Assembly (NCBI RefSeq): GCF_009650765.1
Contig: NZ_CP045740.1
Location: 7,478,001 to 7,542,000 of the forward strand
DNA: 64,000 bases
Reading direction: 5' to 3'
Origin: Streptomyces sp. SUK 48
Lineage (GTDB): Bacteria; Actinomycetota; Actinomycetes; Streptomycetales; Streptomycetaceae
Shown: one piece after another, positions 44,776 to 54,539 of the stretch
How the letters are laid out: every line of letters starts with the position of its first letter
How positions within the stretch are numbered: the first letter of the stretch is position 1
Notes under the pieces: model-generated
Databases searched by the model: none
Told to the model about the DNA's origin: nothing
The model's input: only the letters and a program-made list of their open reading frames with translations
Position numbers and translations under genes: made by a program

Positions 44776-46777
44776 CTCTGCGGCCTCCGTCGCAGTCGGT
44801 CGTGGTCCCGGCCGGGGGTGGCCGGGGTGCCCGTGGTTGCGAGGGGTTCGACCTCGTCGGGCCGGAAGTAGTGGAATCGGCCGTACCAGCCGTGCAGTTC
44901 GGCGGCCGGGTCGTCGTCCACGGTCACGGCGAGCCGGACGCCGCCGTCCACGTCGTGGAAGACCCCGGCCACGGTGGCGGACCGCCCGTCCAGGAACATG
45001 TCCTGGGCGTCGGCCCCGCGCGTGCGCGGCCGCAGCAGCACCGGACTGCCGGCACCGAGGGGCACATCGGCCACGAGCACGGTGTCGGTCGTCGGCGACA
45101 GCCCCTCGTCCCCGCCCTCCTGCCACCAGGCGGGGCGCTCGGGGTGGGGGAGCCGGGGAACGGGGCAGATGGCTCGTCCTCGGGGGCCGCGCCCTCCGGG
45201 CGGACCGCCGAGGACGCTGGCAGGTGGGCCGCGACGGCCGGCTCGCGCACCGGGACCTCGCGGTCGACCGCGGGGACCGCTGCCGGGGCCGTGGTGGCCG
45301 GTTTCGGCGCCGGGGTCTGGCGCCGGACCGCCGGGCCGGTGGAGTGTGCCGCGGTGGGCGGTCCGGTCACCGAGGGTTCCTGGCGGGTCGCCGTGGCCGT
45401 TGCGCGAGTCGTGGCGGGCTGTTCGTGCGCCGGCGTCTCGCGGTGGGCTCCCGGGCCCGGGGGGCGCGGCGCGGCGGGTGGTTCGGGTGCCCGGGCTTTG
45501 TGTCGGGTCGCGGTGGCCGGTTCCGGCGTCGGGGCTTCGCGGGGGGTCTGCGGGGCGGACGAGGGGGCCTCGGCGGGTGGTTCGGGCGCCCGGGTGGCGG
45601 GCCGGGCGGGGCCGGCCGAAGCATGCGTCCCGGTCGACGGGTCGGGCGTCCGGGCGCCCGGTGATCCCGCCGGTGTCAGCGAGCGAATCGCGCCGTGCAG
45701 GCGTTCGAAGACCTCGCGGGGCATGCTGTCGACCCGGTCCAGGATGCGCGCGGCCCGCGGATCGGTGGCCCGCGCCTCCGCCTTCTCCTCGTCGGTCAGC
45801 AGCATCGTGCGCAGCGTCAGGATCTCGTCGATCTCCGCCGCGTCGTGCAGATCGCCGGGACTCTCCGGCGCCACCTGCGGATGGTCCGGGAGGATGATCG
45901 GCGCCGAGAGCATCGCCGGGCCAATCTCGCCGTCGCCCTCGCCGTCGGCGGCCTCGGGGGGCGCGCCGCCGAGCACCGGGAAGGTGAACGCGTTGCGGCA
46001 GCCGCGCGCCCGCTCGGCCAGCGCCGCCGGCGGATCGATCAGCGAGACGAACTCCACGTCCTCGCCGCCGAGGACCGTGTGCGTGGCGATCAGCGCCTCG
46101 CGCAGCGCCTCGTTCCGGCAGGCACCCGGATCGGCCGCCGCACCCGTGTGCTCGGTGCGCACCCGCAGCCGGAACAGGCCCGGCGCGAGCGGCTCGGCGG
46201 CCACCGTGGTCGCGGCCCGCAGCTCCCGGTGCCGTCGCACGATCCGTCCCGCGTCCGCGGGCAGCGGCTCGTACGCGTCCCCGCCGGGCGCGCCCGCGTC
46301 GACCGTACGACCGCCGTCCAGCAGCTCCGCGAGCGGCACCGTCAGCCCGGTCTCGCGGGGGATCGCCTCGTCGAAGGAGAGATGCGTGGTGCCGTCCGCC
46401 GTGCGCAGAAACTCCACCGGGGACCCGCCCGCGTCCTCCACCTGCTTGTGCTGCATCTGGAGGTAGCGCACCCGCAGCCGTACGACCGCGTCGTTCCGGG
46501 CGCGCACCAGGCACTCGGTCTGCTGGTACCAGGAGTCCGCGGAGCCGGAGACACCGGGCGCCACCGGACCGAAGCGCTCCACCCAGTCGCGCGGCAGCAG
46601 CACCCCGAACTGCCAGCGGACGCGGTTCTTGGGGGAGGACCGGCGGTACGGGTACAGCAGATAACCCTCGTACAGCACGGCGTCCGCGACGGCGCCCAGC
46701 TGCTCGAAGGCCCGCGCGTGCTCGGCGTCGGCATCGTCCGTGAACAGGGGTTCGCGCACGCCGACCTGGTCCGGCAT
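44772..46777 (-). CDS. Hydrogenase-operon accessory protein, apparent frameshift
   Basis: First gene of the structural operon. From ATG 46777 (GAGGAGG upstream) one frame encodes a domain of about 370 residues ([20 protein letters not shown]...[18 protein letters not shown]) and a Pro/Ala/Thr-rich linker. It then loses coding character. The sensible C-terminal domain ([12 protein letters not shown]...[20 protein letters not shown]...[16 protein letters not shown]) continues in the next frame and ends at a TGA overlapping the hhyS start. The switch point fits a run of five G (five C on the coding strand) at 45146-45150: one more base restores a single frame. Sequencing error, true mutation or slippage are all possible. 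The function is unknown. Confidence 0.72.
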
Positions 46778-47084
46778 CCCGCCTCCTCGTCGCTGGGCAA
46801 CCGGGCGCTCGGTCGCGCACCCGGGGATTCCTCCCACCACGGTCACACCCGTCATGGCTCCGCGCCCCTCCGACGCACCCGCATTGGGCCGGTCAGGCGA
46901 TGTGCCCGTTTCCGGGTTGCGGAGGGGCGGGTGAGCCCCTCGGGTGCGGCCCGGGTGGAGAGAGGGGGACGACGGGCCCCAAGTGCCTTTGAATAAACGG
47001 GTGTTGGGGCTCGGCTGAGGTCGCCGAACGCTAGAATCAAAGGCCACGCACAGCGGGGGCTGTGGCACACGGGGGGGAGTCGTC
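46778..47084. promoter_or_regulatory. Divergent promoter region of hydrogenase operon and collagen-like gene
   Basis: A 307-base gap between two divergent starts. TAGAAT at 47032-47037 is a plausible -10 element for the rightward gene. An imperfect GGGCCGGTCAGGC (about 46898) loosely recalls the Dos-like boxes at the right of the window but lacks symmetry. No gene was seen here. Confidence 0.4.
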
Positions 47085-49016
47085 ATGTCCGGAGGTTTCG
47101 GGGGCCCGGAGGGTCCGAGAGACGCGGGAGAAACCGGGGAATCCCAGGGCCCGGGCGGGCCCGGTGGAACCGGGGGAGCCAGTGGAACGGGAGGGTTCGG
47201 CGGCCACGGCGGACCCGGCGGACCAGAGGGGCCTGGAGGTTCCGGAGGGTTCGGTGGACATGGAGGGCGTGGTGGGCCCCGGAACCCTGAGCGGCCCGGG
47301 ACTCCCGGGAGCCCTGCCGGACTCGGTAGCCCCATAGGGGCCCCCGGAAGCCCTGGCGGCCCGAGCGGGCCTGGCGGCCCGAGCGGGCCCGGTGGTCTCG
47401 GCGGACCTGGCGGCCCCAGTGGGCCCAGCGTCCCGGGTGCGGCCTCCGGCCCCTGGGCGTACGGACCTGGCCCGGGCCAGGGCTTCGGCGTGCCGCCCAT
47501 GCCCGCCGCTCCGCCGCCCGCGCCCCCGGACACCGGCCGGGCCGTCGCCGTCGCGCTGCTCAACCTCAGCGGCCTCGGCCTCGGCTACGCGCTCACACGG
47601 CGCCGGCTGCTCATGGCCGCCTGCTGGGTGGCGACCGCGGTCCTGCTGGTCGTCGCCCTGCCCGCCGACGCCGACGGCGTCCCGGGCGCCCTGCTGGCGC
47701 TCTACGCGCTCCTCCTGCTGCTGGCGGCCGCCCACGGCGCGTCCATCGGACTGCGCACCCGCCTCGCCCGGCCCGGCCGGGTGCCCCTCGCGCTGCTGCT
47801 GGGCCTGGTGCTGCTCGCCGTACCGGCCGGTGGCGCGCTCTGGTACCAGGACGCGCGGGACGAGGCCGTACAGCAGGCGCTCCTGGACCGGCTCGCGAGC
47901 GCCGACCATCTGGTGGCGGCGGACGCGGGCAAGCCGTTCGGCACCGCCGAACCGGACTACCGCGAGGTCCTCGGGGTGTACCGCGGCCTCGTCGCCGACC
48001 ACCCGGGCTCCCGCGCCGCCCACAAGGTCCCCGCCAGCCTGCGCACCTACTACACCAAGGTCGCCGCGCCCTACGACAGTCAGGACTACTGCACCGCCGT
48101 GGCCCCGCTGACGTATCTGCGCACGGTCCCCGCGGAGTTGCCCAAGGCCACCGTCGGCACCCTCGCCGGCTGGCCCGACGACCGCCTCGCGACCTCGCTG
48201 TACGCGTGCGGATCACAGAGCCTGTCCACGGGCGACCAGGACTGGGTCACCCGCTTCGGCGACCTGATGAAGACCTTCCCGGGTTCCGCGCAGACGGCGA
48301 AGGTGGTCCCCGCCGTCGACGCGGCCGTGCGGAAGGCGCAGAAGAGCGTGGGCGGCTCCGGATCCTGCGCCGCCGTCGCGGAGTTGCGGCAGCTCGACAC
48401 CAGGATCGGCGATCTGACGACGGCCGCGGGCGACCCCGGCGGCAAGCTCGCCTCCGCCGCGTCCCGGGCCGGGCGCGGCGGTGACGACGGCGCGTACGAC
48501 TGCGGGGTGCAGGAGTACAAGAGCGGCGACTTCGGCAATGCCCAGCAGACGATGGACACGTTCGTCGCCGGACACCCGCACCACAGGAACCGGGCGCGGG
48601 CCCAGAAGATCGCCATCGCCGCCGAGGTCGCCCAGACCATCCCGGCGGCGGGCAGGAAGCTGCCCACCACCGGGAGCGGCGGCGGCATCTCCGTCACGGT
48701 GAAGAACGACAGCCCGGACGACGTCACCGTCCTCTACACCGGCCCGGTCACCGGCAGCTTCACCCTGAAGGGCTGCGGCGGCTGCCGGTCGTACCTGCTC
48801 GCCGACACGCTGATGTCCACCTTCAAGCCCTGTGCCGGCGGCAAGGACTATCCGCAGCGCACCCTGCGACTCCCGGTCGGCACCACGTACTTCGTGCACA
48901 AGCCGAACGGCGGCCGGGCGACGACCGCGGGGTCCGACACGGCCGAACTGCGCCCCGGTTACCTCTACACCGAGTGCGCGTACACCACCCAGGGCTTCGG
49001 CGGCTCGGGGACCTGA
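47085..49016 (+). CDS. Membrane protein with collagen-like Gly-rich N-terminus
   Basis: A 643-residue protein. Residues 1-125 are Gly/Pro/Ser-rich with many G-x-y triplets ([20 protein letters not shown]), collagen-like. A Pro-rich stretch leads to three or four helices between 155 and 265 ([54 protein letters not shown]). The C-terminal 370 residues are extracytoplasmic with TPR-like helices and cysteine pairs (DYCTAV, SCAAV, DCGVQ, GCGGC). GGGGGGGAG precedes the ATG. Similar proteins occur in Streptomyces without known function; a surface or envelope-sensing role is inferred. Confidence 0.72.
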   Translation: MSGGFGGPEGPRDAGETGESQGPGGPGGTGGASGTGGFGGHGGPGGPEGPGGSGGFGGHGGRGGPRNPERPGTPGSPAGLGSPIGAPGSPGGPSGPGGPSGPGGLGGPGGPSGPSVPGAASGPWAYGPGPGQGFGVPPMPAAPPPAPPDTGRAVAVALLNLSGLGLGYALTRRRLLMAACWVATAVLLVVALPADADGVPGALLALYALLLLLAAAHGASIGLRTRLARPGRVPLALLLGLVLLAVPAGGALWYQDARDEAVQQALLDRLASADHLVAADAGKPFGTAEPDYREVLGVYRGLVADHPGSRAAHKVPASLRTYYTKVAAPYDSQDYCTAVAPLTYLRTVPAELPKATVGTLAGWPDDRLATSLYACGSQSLSTGDQDWVTRFGDLMKTFPGSAQTAKVVPAVDAAVRKAQKSVGGSGSCAAVAELRQLDTRIGDLTTAAGDPGGKLASAASRAGRGGDDGAYDCGVQEYKSGDFGNAQQTMDTFVAGHPHHRNRARAQKIAIAAEVAQTIPAAGRKLPTTGSGGGISVTVKNDSPDDVTVLYTGPVTGSFTLKGCGGCRSYLLADTLMSTFKPCAGGKDYPQRTLRLPVGTTYFVHKPNGGRATTAGSDTAELRPGYLYTECAYTTQGFGGSGT

Positions 49017-49049
49017 CCGGCGTCGCCGCCGGTCAGGCCGGGCGGGGGA

Positions 49050-50357
49050 TCAGTCCTCGCGGCGGCCCCGGCGGCGGGCGGCCACCACGACGCCCGCGCC
49101 GACGATCACGGCCGCGCCCGCGGCGCCCGCGAGGGGCAGCGCGGAACCGGCGCCGGTGCTCGCGAGGCTGCCACCGGTGCTGCCGGAACCGCCGGTGGTG
49201 AGGTCACCGGTGGTGCCGGTGCCGGACGTGGTGCCGGTGGTGCCGCCCGTCGTGGTGGTACCGCCGGTGGTGCCCGTGCCGGTGCCGCCCGTGGACGTCG
49301 TCGAACCGGTGCCACCGGTCGAGCCGCCGCCGCCCTTCGAGCCGCCGTCCCCGGTGGAGCCGCCGCCCGTGGTGTCGGTGCCGCCGGTGACGGAGAGCGC
49401 GATCCGGGCGGTGTCGTTCTTCTTGACGTGGTCGAACGGCCTGGCCTCCGAACCGAGTTCGACGTAGCCGCGGGCGCCGGGCACCGCCTTGTCGAGCTTG
49501 ACCTTGAAGGTGTACGTCCTGCTCTCGTGCTCGTTCACCCAGGGCGCGCCGGTGTTGCACGCGTAGGACTCGGCCCCGGTGTTCGTGCACAGCTTGTCGG
49601 TCCGCACCGCCGAGGTGCCCTCGGGCAGCGTGATGAGGACATGGGCCGCGCGCTGACCCGGCTGCGGCAGCACCCAGGCGGGCCCCGCGTTGGCGAACCT
49701 CACCCGCAGCGTGACCGTGTCCCCGGCCTTGCCCTTCAACTGGGCGCCGCCGACCTGGAAGTCGGCCGCGTTGGCGGCGGTCACCGCGACGTCCGCGCTG
49801 GACGCGGCGCCGGCCGGCGGGGTCTTCTCGTCGGGCCGCTCGACCAGCTTCAGGGCGGGGGCGGTGCCGTGCACCGGGGTGGCGCCGTCGTCCGGGACCG
49901 GGGCCGAGGAGTCGACCGCCACCTGGACGTGCTCGTACAGGGCGCGGTCCAGGGCCTTGAGGTTCAGCGGCCGCTCCGGGGCGTAGACGACACCCGTCTG
50001 CACCGGCTGGTCGAACTCGCACACCACCTGCGCGTGGCCCGGCTCCTCGGCGGCCGAACCGACCGTGTAGCTCAGGCAGTTGGAGGGGAGCGCGGTCTGG
50101 CCCAGGCCGCGGGTGGCGGAGTACGACAGCCAGACCTTGTCGAGCGCCGCGGTGCCCGTGTTGGTGAAGGCGGGCGACAGCGGGAGTTCGCTGCCCGGCT
50201 TCACCTTGTCGAACGGCGCGATGGTGCCCAGCGCCAGGCCGGTCGCGGGGCCGTCGGCGGCCACGGCCGGCGCGGCGCACAGCGCGATCAGGGCGACGGC
50301 GCCGAACGCGCCCGCGGTCTGGCGCACCGCACGGGGGCCGGAAGAGCTGAAAGGCAT
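49050..50357 (-). CDS. LAxTG sortase-anchored surface protein
   Basis: A 435-residue wall-anchored protein. Signal peptide QTAGAFGAVALIALCAAPAVAA; two beta-sandwich repeats (PLSPAFTNTGTAALDKVWLSY; VTLRVRFANAGPAWVLPQPG) with paired cysteines; a Gly/Thr/Ser-rich stalk of about 80 residues; then LASTG, a hydrophobic helix and the basic tail RRRGRRED. LAxTG is the class E sortase signal of Streptomyces, also used by long chaplins. Likely a stalked surface adhesin or matrix protein. No sortase gene is in the window. Confidence 0.87.
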   Translation of the reverse strand: MPFSSSGPRAVRQTAGAFGAVALIALCAAPAVAADGPATGLALGTIAPFDKVKPGSELPLSPAFTNTGTAALDKVWLSYSATRGLGQTALPSNCLSYTVGSAAEEPGHAQVVCEFDQPVQTGVVYAPERPLNLKALDRALYEHVQVAVDSSAPVPDDGATPVHGTAPALKLVERPDEKTPPAGAASSADVAVTAANAADFQVGGAQLKGKAGDTVTLRVRFANAGPAWVLPQPGQRAAHVLITLPEGTSAVRTDKLCTNTGAESYACNTGAPWVNEHESRTYTFKVKLDKAVPGARGYVELGSEARPFDHVKKNDTARIALSVTGGTDTTGGGSTGDGGSKGGGGSTGGTGSTTSTGGTGTGTTGGTTTTGGTTGTTSGTGTTGDLTTGGSGSTGGSLASTGAGSALPLAGAAGAAVIVGAGVVVAARRRGRRED

Positions 50358-50532
50358 GGAATCCTCTGACTGGAGCGACAGTGGCGGACGAACGGTGTTC
50401 GAGGGGACGGCAGTTCCCCCGCTCCTGTGAGACGTCTGTGCCACCGGAACGGTTGTACGAGAGATCGTTCCGGCTCCATCGCGCCCCTCGCCCCTGTCCG
50501 CGCCCCGGCCGCGCTCCCCGGGTCCGGTCGCC

Positions 50533-50946
50533 TCAGCCGGCCGCGTTGTCCGTGCGCAGGCGCACCTGCTCCTCCAGGCGGCGCAGGCTGTCCTCCAGGG
50601 CTTCGGCGGCCGCGCGCTCGCCCGGGTCGTGGTGCTTGTCGAAGAAGGACAGGTGGACGGTCACCTCGCTGGCGCCGCTGCCGATGCCCGCGACCTGGAG
50701 CCAGCCCGCGTAGTCGCCCTGCTCGCGGGTGCCCCACTCCAGGCGCATCTGCTCGGGCTGGGCCCGCAGCAGGGCCGGGGTGTCGTGGTCGGAACCGTCC
50801 TCGTGCACGCTGACGGCGGGCAGCTCCTCGGGGGCCACGTGCAGGGCGCCCGGCAGCCAGGAGTCCAGCTGGTGGAGATTGGCCGCCTGGTCGAAGACGT
50901 GCTCGGGCTGGGCGGGCATCGTACGGGAACGTTCGTACTCGGCCAT
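50533..50946 (-). CDS. SRPBCC/START-like domain protein
   Basis: A 137-residue protein with the polyketide-cyclase/SRPBCC pattern: MAEYERSRTMPAQPEHVFDQAANLHQLDSWLPG, MRLEWGTREQGDYAGWLQV and VTVHLSFF, then a helical C-terminus. These bind hydrophobic ligands or act as stress-related carriers. GAGGAG precedes the ATG at 50946. It stands alone; no function can be assigned. Confidence 0.8.
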   Translation of the reverse strand: MAEYERSRTMPAQPEHVFDQAANLHQLDSWLPGALHVAPEELPAVSVHEDGSDHDTPALLRAQPEQMRLEWGTREQGDYAGWLQVAGIGSGASEVTVHLSFFDKHHDPGERAAAEALEDSLRRLEEQVRLRTDNAAG

Positions 50947-51029
50947 GGTGGCATCACTCCTCGGGTCGGGAGTCGTACCCCGCCCGCGTGCCCCTTCCGC
51001 GACGGCCGAAAAGCGCCCCCGCCCGGCCG

Positions 51030-51863
51030 TCAGGACACGGCGGTGCGGGCGGTGCGCTCCACCAGGGAGACGCCGTCGCTCATGGAGGCGCTGCCGTCGG
51101 AGAGGACGGCGACGAGGCAGCGGTGGCCGCCGAGGGTGACCTCGCCGATGCTGTTCACGTCCCACAGGCCCGTGGTGGTGCGCTGGAGCCAGCCGTTCTT
51201 CAGCTCCGGGCCGGCCGCGTCCACCGCCGAGACGCCCCAGGACTGCTCGGGCAGGACCTCGCTCATCAGGGTGCGGATGTAGGCGCGGGAATCGGCGGTG
51301 AGGGGGCTCGCCGCGCTGTCGTCGAAGACCGCGCGCAGCAGCCGTATCTGGTCGCTCGCGGTGGTCCTGGTCAGCCCCCACTTGCCGCCGGTGCCGGGCG
51401 TGGTCGAGGTCAGGCCCAGGCGCTCGTTGGCCGCCGCGAGCCCGGGGTCCCGGCCGATCGCCTTCCACAGGGCGTCCGCCGCGTCGTTGTCGCTGCGCTG
51501 GATCATCGGCTCGGCGTGGCCGCGCTCCTCGTCGGTCAGGGCGCGCCGCTCGTCCTGCGTCTTGAGCAGCAGCGCGGCGAGGATGTCGACCTTGACGATG
51601 CTGGCGGTGTCGTAGGCGCGGTCCTCGCCCTGGATCACGGGGGTGGCGGCGCCCGCGTCGAGATCGAGGACGGCGACGGTGGCGTGCGGATCGGGGACGG
51701 GGGCGGGGGCCTGCGGCGCCTCGGTCGTCGGGGCCGGCTTCGGCTTCGGGGCGGGCGTGGCGGCGGCCGCCGCCGGGATGCCGGCGGTGAGCAGGGCGGT
51801 CACCGAGGCCAGAAGGACGCCGGCCGTGCGGCGCGGGTGCGAGGACCGCGGGTGAGAGGACAT
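51030..51863 (-). CDS. Secreted class A beta-lactamase-like serine hydrolase
   Basis: A 277-residue exported protein (signal RTAGVLLASVTALLTAGIPAAAAA, then a Pro/Ala linker). The serine-hydrolase triad of motifs is present: STAT-type SIVKV (S-x-x-K), SDN in QRSDNDAAD, and KNGW in place of K-T-G. Loss of the Thr in KTG and the short Omega region suggest it may be a peptidase-like relative rather than an antibiotic-hydrolysing enzyme. It is divergent from the permease gene, with about 200 bases between. Confidence 0.83.
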   Translation of the reverse strand: MSSHPRSSHPRRTAGVLLASVTALLTAGIPAAAAATPAPKPKPAPTTEAPQAPAPVPDPHATVAVLDLDAGAATPVIQGEDRAYDTASIVKVDILAALLLKTQDERRALTDEERGHAEPMIQRSDNDAADALWKAIGRDPGLAAANERLGLTSTTPGTGGKWGLTRTTASDQIRLLRAVFDDSAASPLTADSRAYIRTLMSEVLPEQSWGVSAVDAAGPELKNGWLQRTTTGLWDVNSIGEVTLGGHRCLVAVLSDGSASMSDGVSLVERTARTAVS

Positions 51864-52067
51864 GGCACCTGAACGTAGACAAAACCCGCCCGGTGCGAAG
51901 TGGCTGCCGTCACTCCGGACCCGGTTTCGCCCGGATTGTAAGAAGAGTCACCGAGGGGCGGCCGGGGGCGGCCAAGCGGTGCACGGCGGTCCTCGCGGCG
52001 GCGTGTATGCGCTGCCCGGCCGCGGTCCTCGCTTATCTTCGGCCGGACACCGACATCCGGAGTGATC

Positions 52068-53129
52068 ATGGAAAAAACGGATGAACTGGTTGCGGATGAG
52101 CTGGTTGCCGCGGCGGAGGGTGCGGCGGTCGTCCCCGTCCCTCCGCCTCCGTCCGTGCGCCGCCGCCCCGGGCCCTGGCCGCTCGGCGCGGCCGTCCTGC
52201 TCGCGGCGGGCGCGACGGCCCTACTCCTCCTCGGCGGTGCCGGGTGGCTGGACCGGCCCGCCGTAGGGGCCTGGCGCACCGTCTGCCTGGCCATCGTCGT
52301 CCAGGCGATTCCGTTCCTCGTGCTCGGCACGGTGCTCTCCGGAGCCATCAACGCCTTCGTGCCCGCCGATCTGTTCACCCGGGTGCTGCCGAAGCGGGCC
52401 GCGCTCGCCGTGCCGGTCGCGGGCGTCGCCGGCGCGGTGCTGCCCGGCTGCGAATGCGCCTCCGTCCCGGTCGCCCACAGCCTGATCCGCCGGGGCGTCA
52501 CCCCGGCCGCCGCCTTCGCCTTCCTGCTGTCCGCGCCCGCCATCAACCCGGTCGTGCTCACCGCCACCGCCGTCGCCTTCCCGGGCAACCCCGCGATGAT
52601 CGCCGCCCGGCTGCTCGCCTCCCTCGGCACGGCGGCCGTGATGGGCTGGCTCTGGCTCTGGCGGGGCGAGGAGAAGTGGCTGCGCCCGGCGCTGCGCCGG
52701 CGGCACACCGGGCACACGCACGGCGGGAGCCGCTGGCGGGAGTTCCGGACCGGCTTCCAGTACGACTTCCTCCAGGCCGGCGGCTTCCTCGTGCTCGGTG
52801 CGATGGCCGCCGCCACCTTCAACGTGGCCGTGCCGCGCGCCGTCCTCGACGCCTTCTCCGGCACGCCCTGGCTCTCGGTGCTCTTCCTGGCGGGCCTCGC
52901 GGTCCTGCTGGCGGTCTGCTCGGAGGCCGACGCGTTCGTCGCCGCCTCGCTGACCGGGTTCTCGCCGACCGCCCGGCTCGCGTTCATGGTGGTCGGGCCG
53001 ATGGTCGACCTCAAGCTGATCGCCCTCCAGGCGGGCACGTTCGGCCGCGCCTTCGCCTGGCGGTTCTGCACGGCGACCACGGTCGTGGCCGTCGCCGCCA
53101 GCGCCCTGACCGGAGGGGCCCTGCTGTGA
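52068..53129 (+). CDS. Permease (DUF318/ArsP_1 family)
   Basis: A 353-residue membrane protein with about eight to ten helices. PGCECASVPVAHSLIRRGVTPAAAFAFLLSAPAINPVVL is the family signature with a G-C-x-C pair; CSEADAFVAASL and VVGPMVDLKLI repeat the pattern in the second half. Such permeases are paired with TIGR03943 proteins, as here (GTGA overlap). Transport of a metal or metalloid is suspected from the His-rich partner. ATG at 52068 follows GGAG; GTG at 52062 is an alternative. Confidence 0.88.
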   Translation: MEKTDELVADELVAAAEGAAVVPVPPPPSVRRRPGPWPLGAAVLLAAGATALLLLGGAGWLDRPAVGAWRTVCLAIVVQAIPFLVLGTVLSGAINAFVPADLFTRVLPKRAALAVPVAGVAGAVLPGCECASVPVAHSLIRRGVTPAAAFAFLLSAPAINPVVLTATAVAFPGNPAMIAARLLASLGTAAVMGWLWLWRGEEKWLRPALRRRHTGHTHGGSRWREFRTGFQYDFLQAGGFLVLGAMAAATFNVAVPRAVLDAFSGTPWLSVLFLAGLAVLLAVCSEADAFVAASLTGFSPTARLAFMVVGPMVDLKLIALQAGTFGRAFAWRFCTATTVVAVAASALTGGALL

Positions 53130-54088
53130 GACGCCTCCTCCCGAGCCTGCTGCTGAAACTGACCGGCCTCGGCCTGCTGCGCATCACGCTGTTCGGTGAC
53201 ACCTACCTGCGCTACGTCAAGCCCGGACTGCGCCCCGTGCTCATCGCCTCCGGTGCCGTCCTGCTCCTGCTGGGGATCGCGGCGGCCTTCTCCCGTAGGG
53301 GCGGGAGCGGGGCGCATGCCCACGCCACGCACGACGCCCACGCGGGGCACGCCCACGACGCCCACGCGGGGCACGCCCACGACGCCCACGAGGGGCGCGC
53401 CCACGACGGCCACGAGGGGCACGCCCACGACGCCCACGAGGGGCGCGCCCACGACGGCCACGAGGGGCGCGCCCACGACGGCCACGAGGGGCACGACTCC
53501 CACGAGGGGCACGACTCCCACGAGGGGCACGACGGCCACGAGGGTCACGACGGCCACGACCACTCGGGCACCCCCAAGATCGCCTGGCTCCTCGCCCTCC
53601 CCGCCCTGAGCCTCCTCCTCTTCGCCCCGCCGGCCCTCGGCGCCTACACCGCCGCCCGCTCCGGCGCTGGGCCGGTCGCCGTGCAGAAGAAGGGCTTCGA
53701 GCCGCTGCCCGCGACCTCCCCGCTGCCGCTCACCCTCACCGACTTCACCAAGCGCGTCCAGCAGGACCGCAGCCGGGCCATCCAGGGCCGTACCGTCCGC
53801 CTGACCGGCTTCGTCACCCCCGACGCGGCGGGCGACGGCTGGTATCTGACCCGGATCATCTTCACCTGCTGTGCCGCCGACTCCCAGACCGTCAAGATCC
53901 ATGTGTACGAGCCCGGTTCCGCCGAGCCGCCCGCCGCCGACACCTGGCTCGCGGTCACCGGCACCTGGCATCCGGCGGGCACCCTCGGCACCGCGTCGGC
54001 GCCGGCCGCGCTCGACGTCCGCGAGACCGCCCCGATCGCCCGGCCGATCAACGCCTTCAGCGACGATCTGCCGATCACCCCGGGCTAG
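53126..54088 (+). CDS. TIGR03943 family protein with histidine-rich repeats
   Basis: A 320-residue membrane protein. Two N-terminal helices ([35 protein letters not shown]) are followed by about 85 residues made of [14 protein letters not shown]-type repeats with dozens of histidines and acids. A third helix ([23 protein letters not shown]) and a conserved soluble domain with [19 protein letters not shown] and [12 protein letters not shown] complete it. The repeat should bind many divalent ions near the membrane. It is co-translated with the permease. The repeat array is much longer than the short His loop usual in this family. Confidence 0.86.
   Translation: MRRLLPSLLLKLTGLGLLRITLFGDTYLRYVKPGLRPVLIASGAVLLLLGIAAAFSRRGGSGAHAHATHDAHAGHAHDAHAGHAHDAHEGRAHDGHEGHAHDAHEGRAHDGHEGRAHDGHEGHDSHEGHDSHEGHDGHEGHDGHDHSGTPKIAWLLALPALSLLLFAPPALGAYTAARSGAGPVAVQKKGFEPLPATSPLPLTLTDFTKRVQQDRSRAIQGRTVRLTGFVTPDAAGDGWYLTRIIFTCCAADSQTVKIHVYEPGSAEPPAADTWLAVTGTWHPAGTLGTASAPAALDVRETAPIARPINAFSDDLPITPG
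53314..53565 (+). repeat. In-frame tandem minisatellite encoding His-rich repeats
   Basis: About ten copies of 24- and 18-base units (for example CACGCGGGGCACGCCCACGA) in tandem, all multiples of three. Arrays like this change length by slippage while keeping the frame. Confidence 0.85.
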
Positions 54089-54103
54089 AACCGGGACGTC
54101 CGC

Positions 54104-54334
54104 TCAGCCGAACAGCCCGCGCACCCGGATCGTCTCCACCCGGCGCCAGGTGCCGCCGGGCAGCAGCAGCCACTGGTTGCCGGGGCCGTGACCGCGCCAG
54201 TGACCCGCTCCGGGGGCCACGTCGCCGGCGCGGGGACGCGCGTTCCGGCGTGCGGGCAGCGGGGCCCCGCAGTCGCGGCCCGCACGCGGCCCCGGGGCCC
54301 TCGCCTTGCCGTTCTTCCTGTTCCGCTTGCCCAT
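54104..54334 (-). CDS. Small basic hypothetical protein
   Basis: A 76-residue, Arg/Gly-rich protein: MGKRNRKNGKARAPGPRAG, then GHWRGHGPGNQWLLLPGGTWRRVETIRVRGLFG. GGGAGGTGAGG sits just before the ATG. No family is recognised. The C-terminal half looks structured (two Trp, Val/Ile strand), the N-terminal half disordered and positively charged, suggesting nucleic-acid contact; that is conjecture. A Dos-like box lies upstream, between it and the stress protein gene. Confidence 0.6.
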   Translation of the reverse strand: MGKRNRKNGKARAPGPRAGRDCGAPLPARRNARPRAGDVAPGAGHWRGHGPGNQWLLLPGGTWRRVETIRVRGLFG

Positions 54335-54432
54335 CCGTGCCTCACCTCCCGTTCCCTACAGGTTTTCCCTACGGCGTTCTCCCTACGGCGTTCCCCTTAC
54401 GGCAGGATGCACCGCCCCGGAGCCCGGCGGCA

Positions 54433-54446
54433 GGGCCGAACGGACG
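54433..54446. promoter_or_regulatory. Dos-box-like site GGGCCGAACGGACG
   Basis: Matches GGGCCG-N2-CGGCCC at 12 of 14 positions including the whole left half. It lies 94 bases before the universal stress protein start and 99 bases before the divergent small basic gene. Confidence 0.5.
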
Positions 54447-54539
54447 CTCTTTTCTGGCGGGGCGGCGGTGTGTCGCGCAGCGTAGAGCGCAGGGGGCAAC
54501 AGCCGTGGCCGGCGCCGCCGCCGCAGAGAGGTGGGACAG

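Noticed and set aside
46895..46912. GGGCCGGTCAGGC upstream of the hydrogenase operon as a regulon site.
   Set aside because: Only the left half matches, and a six-base GC half-site is expected by chance in this genome.
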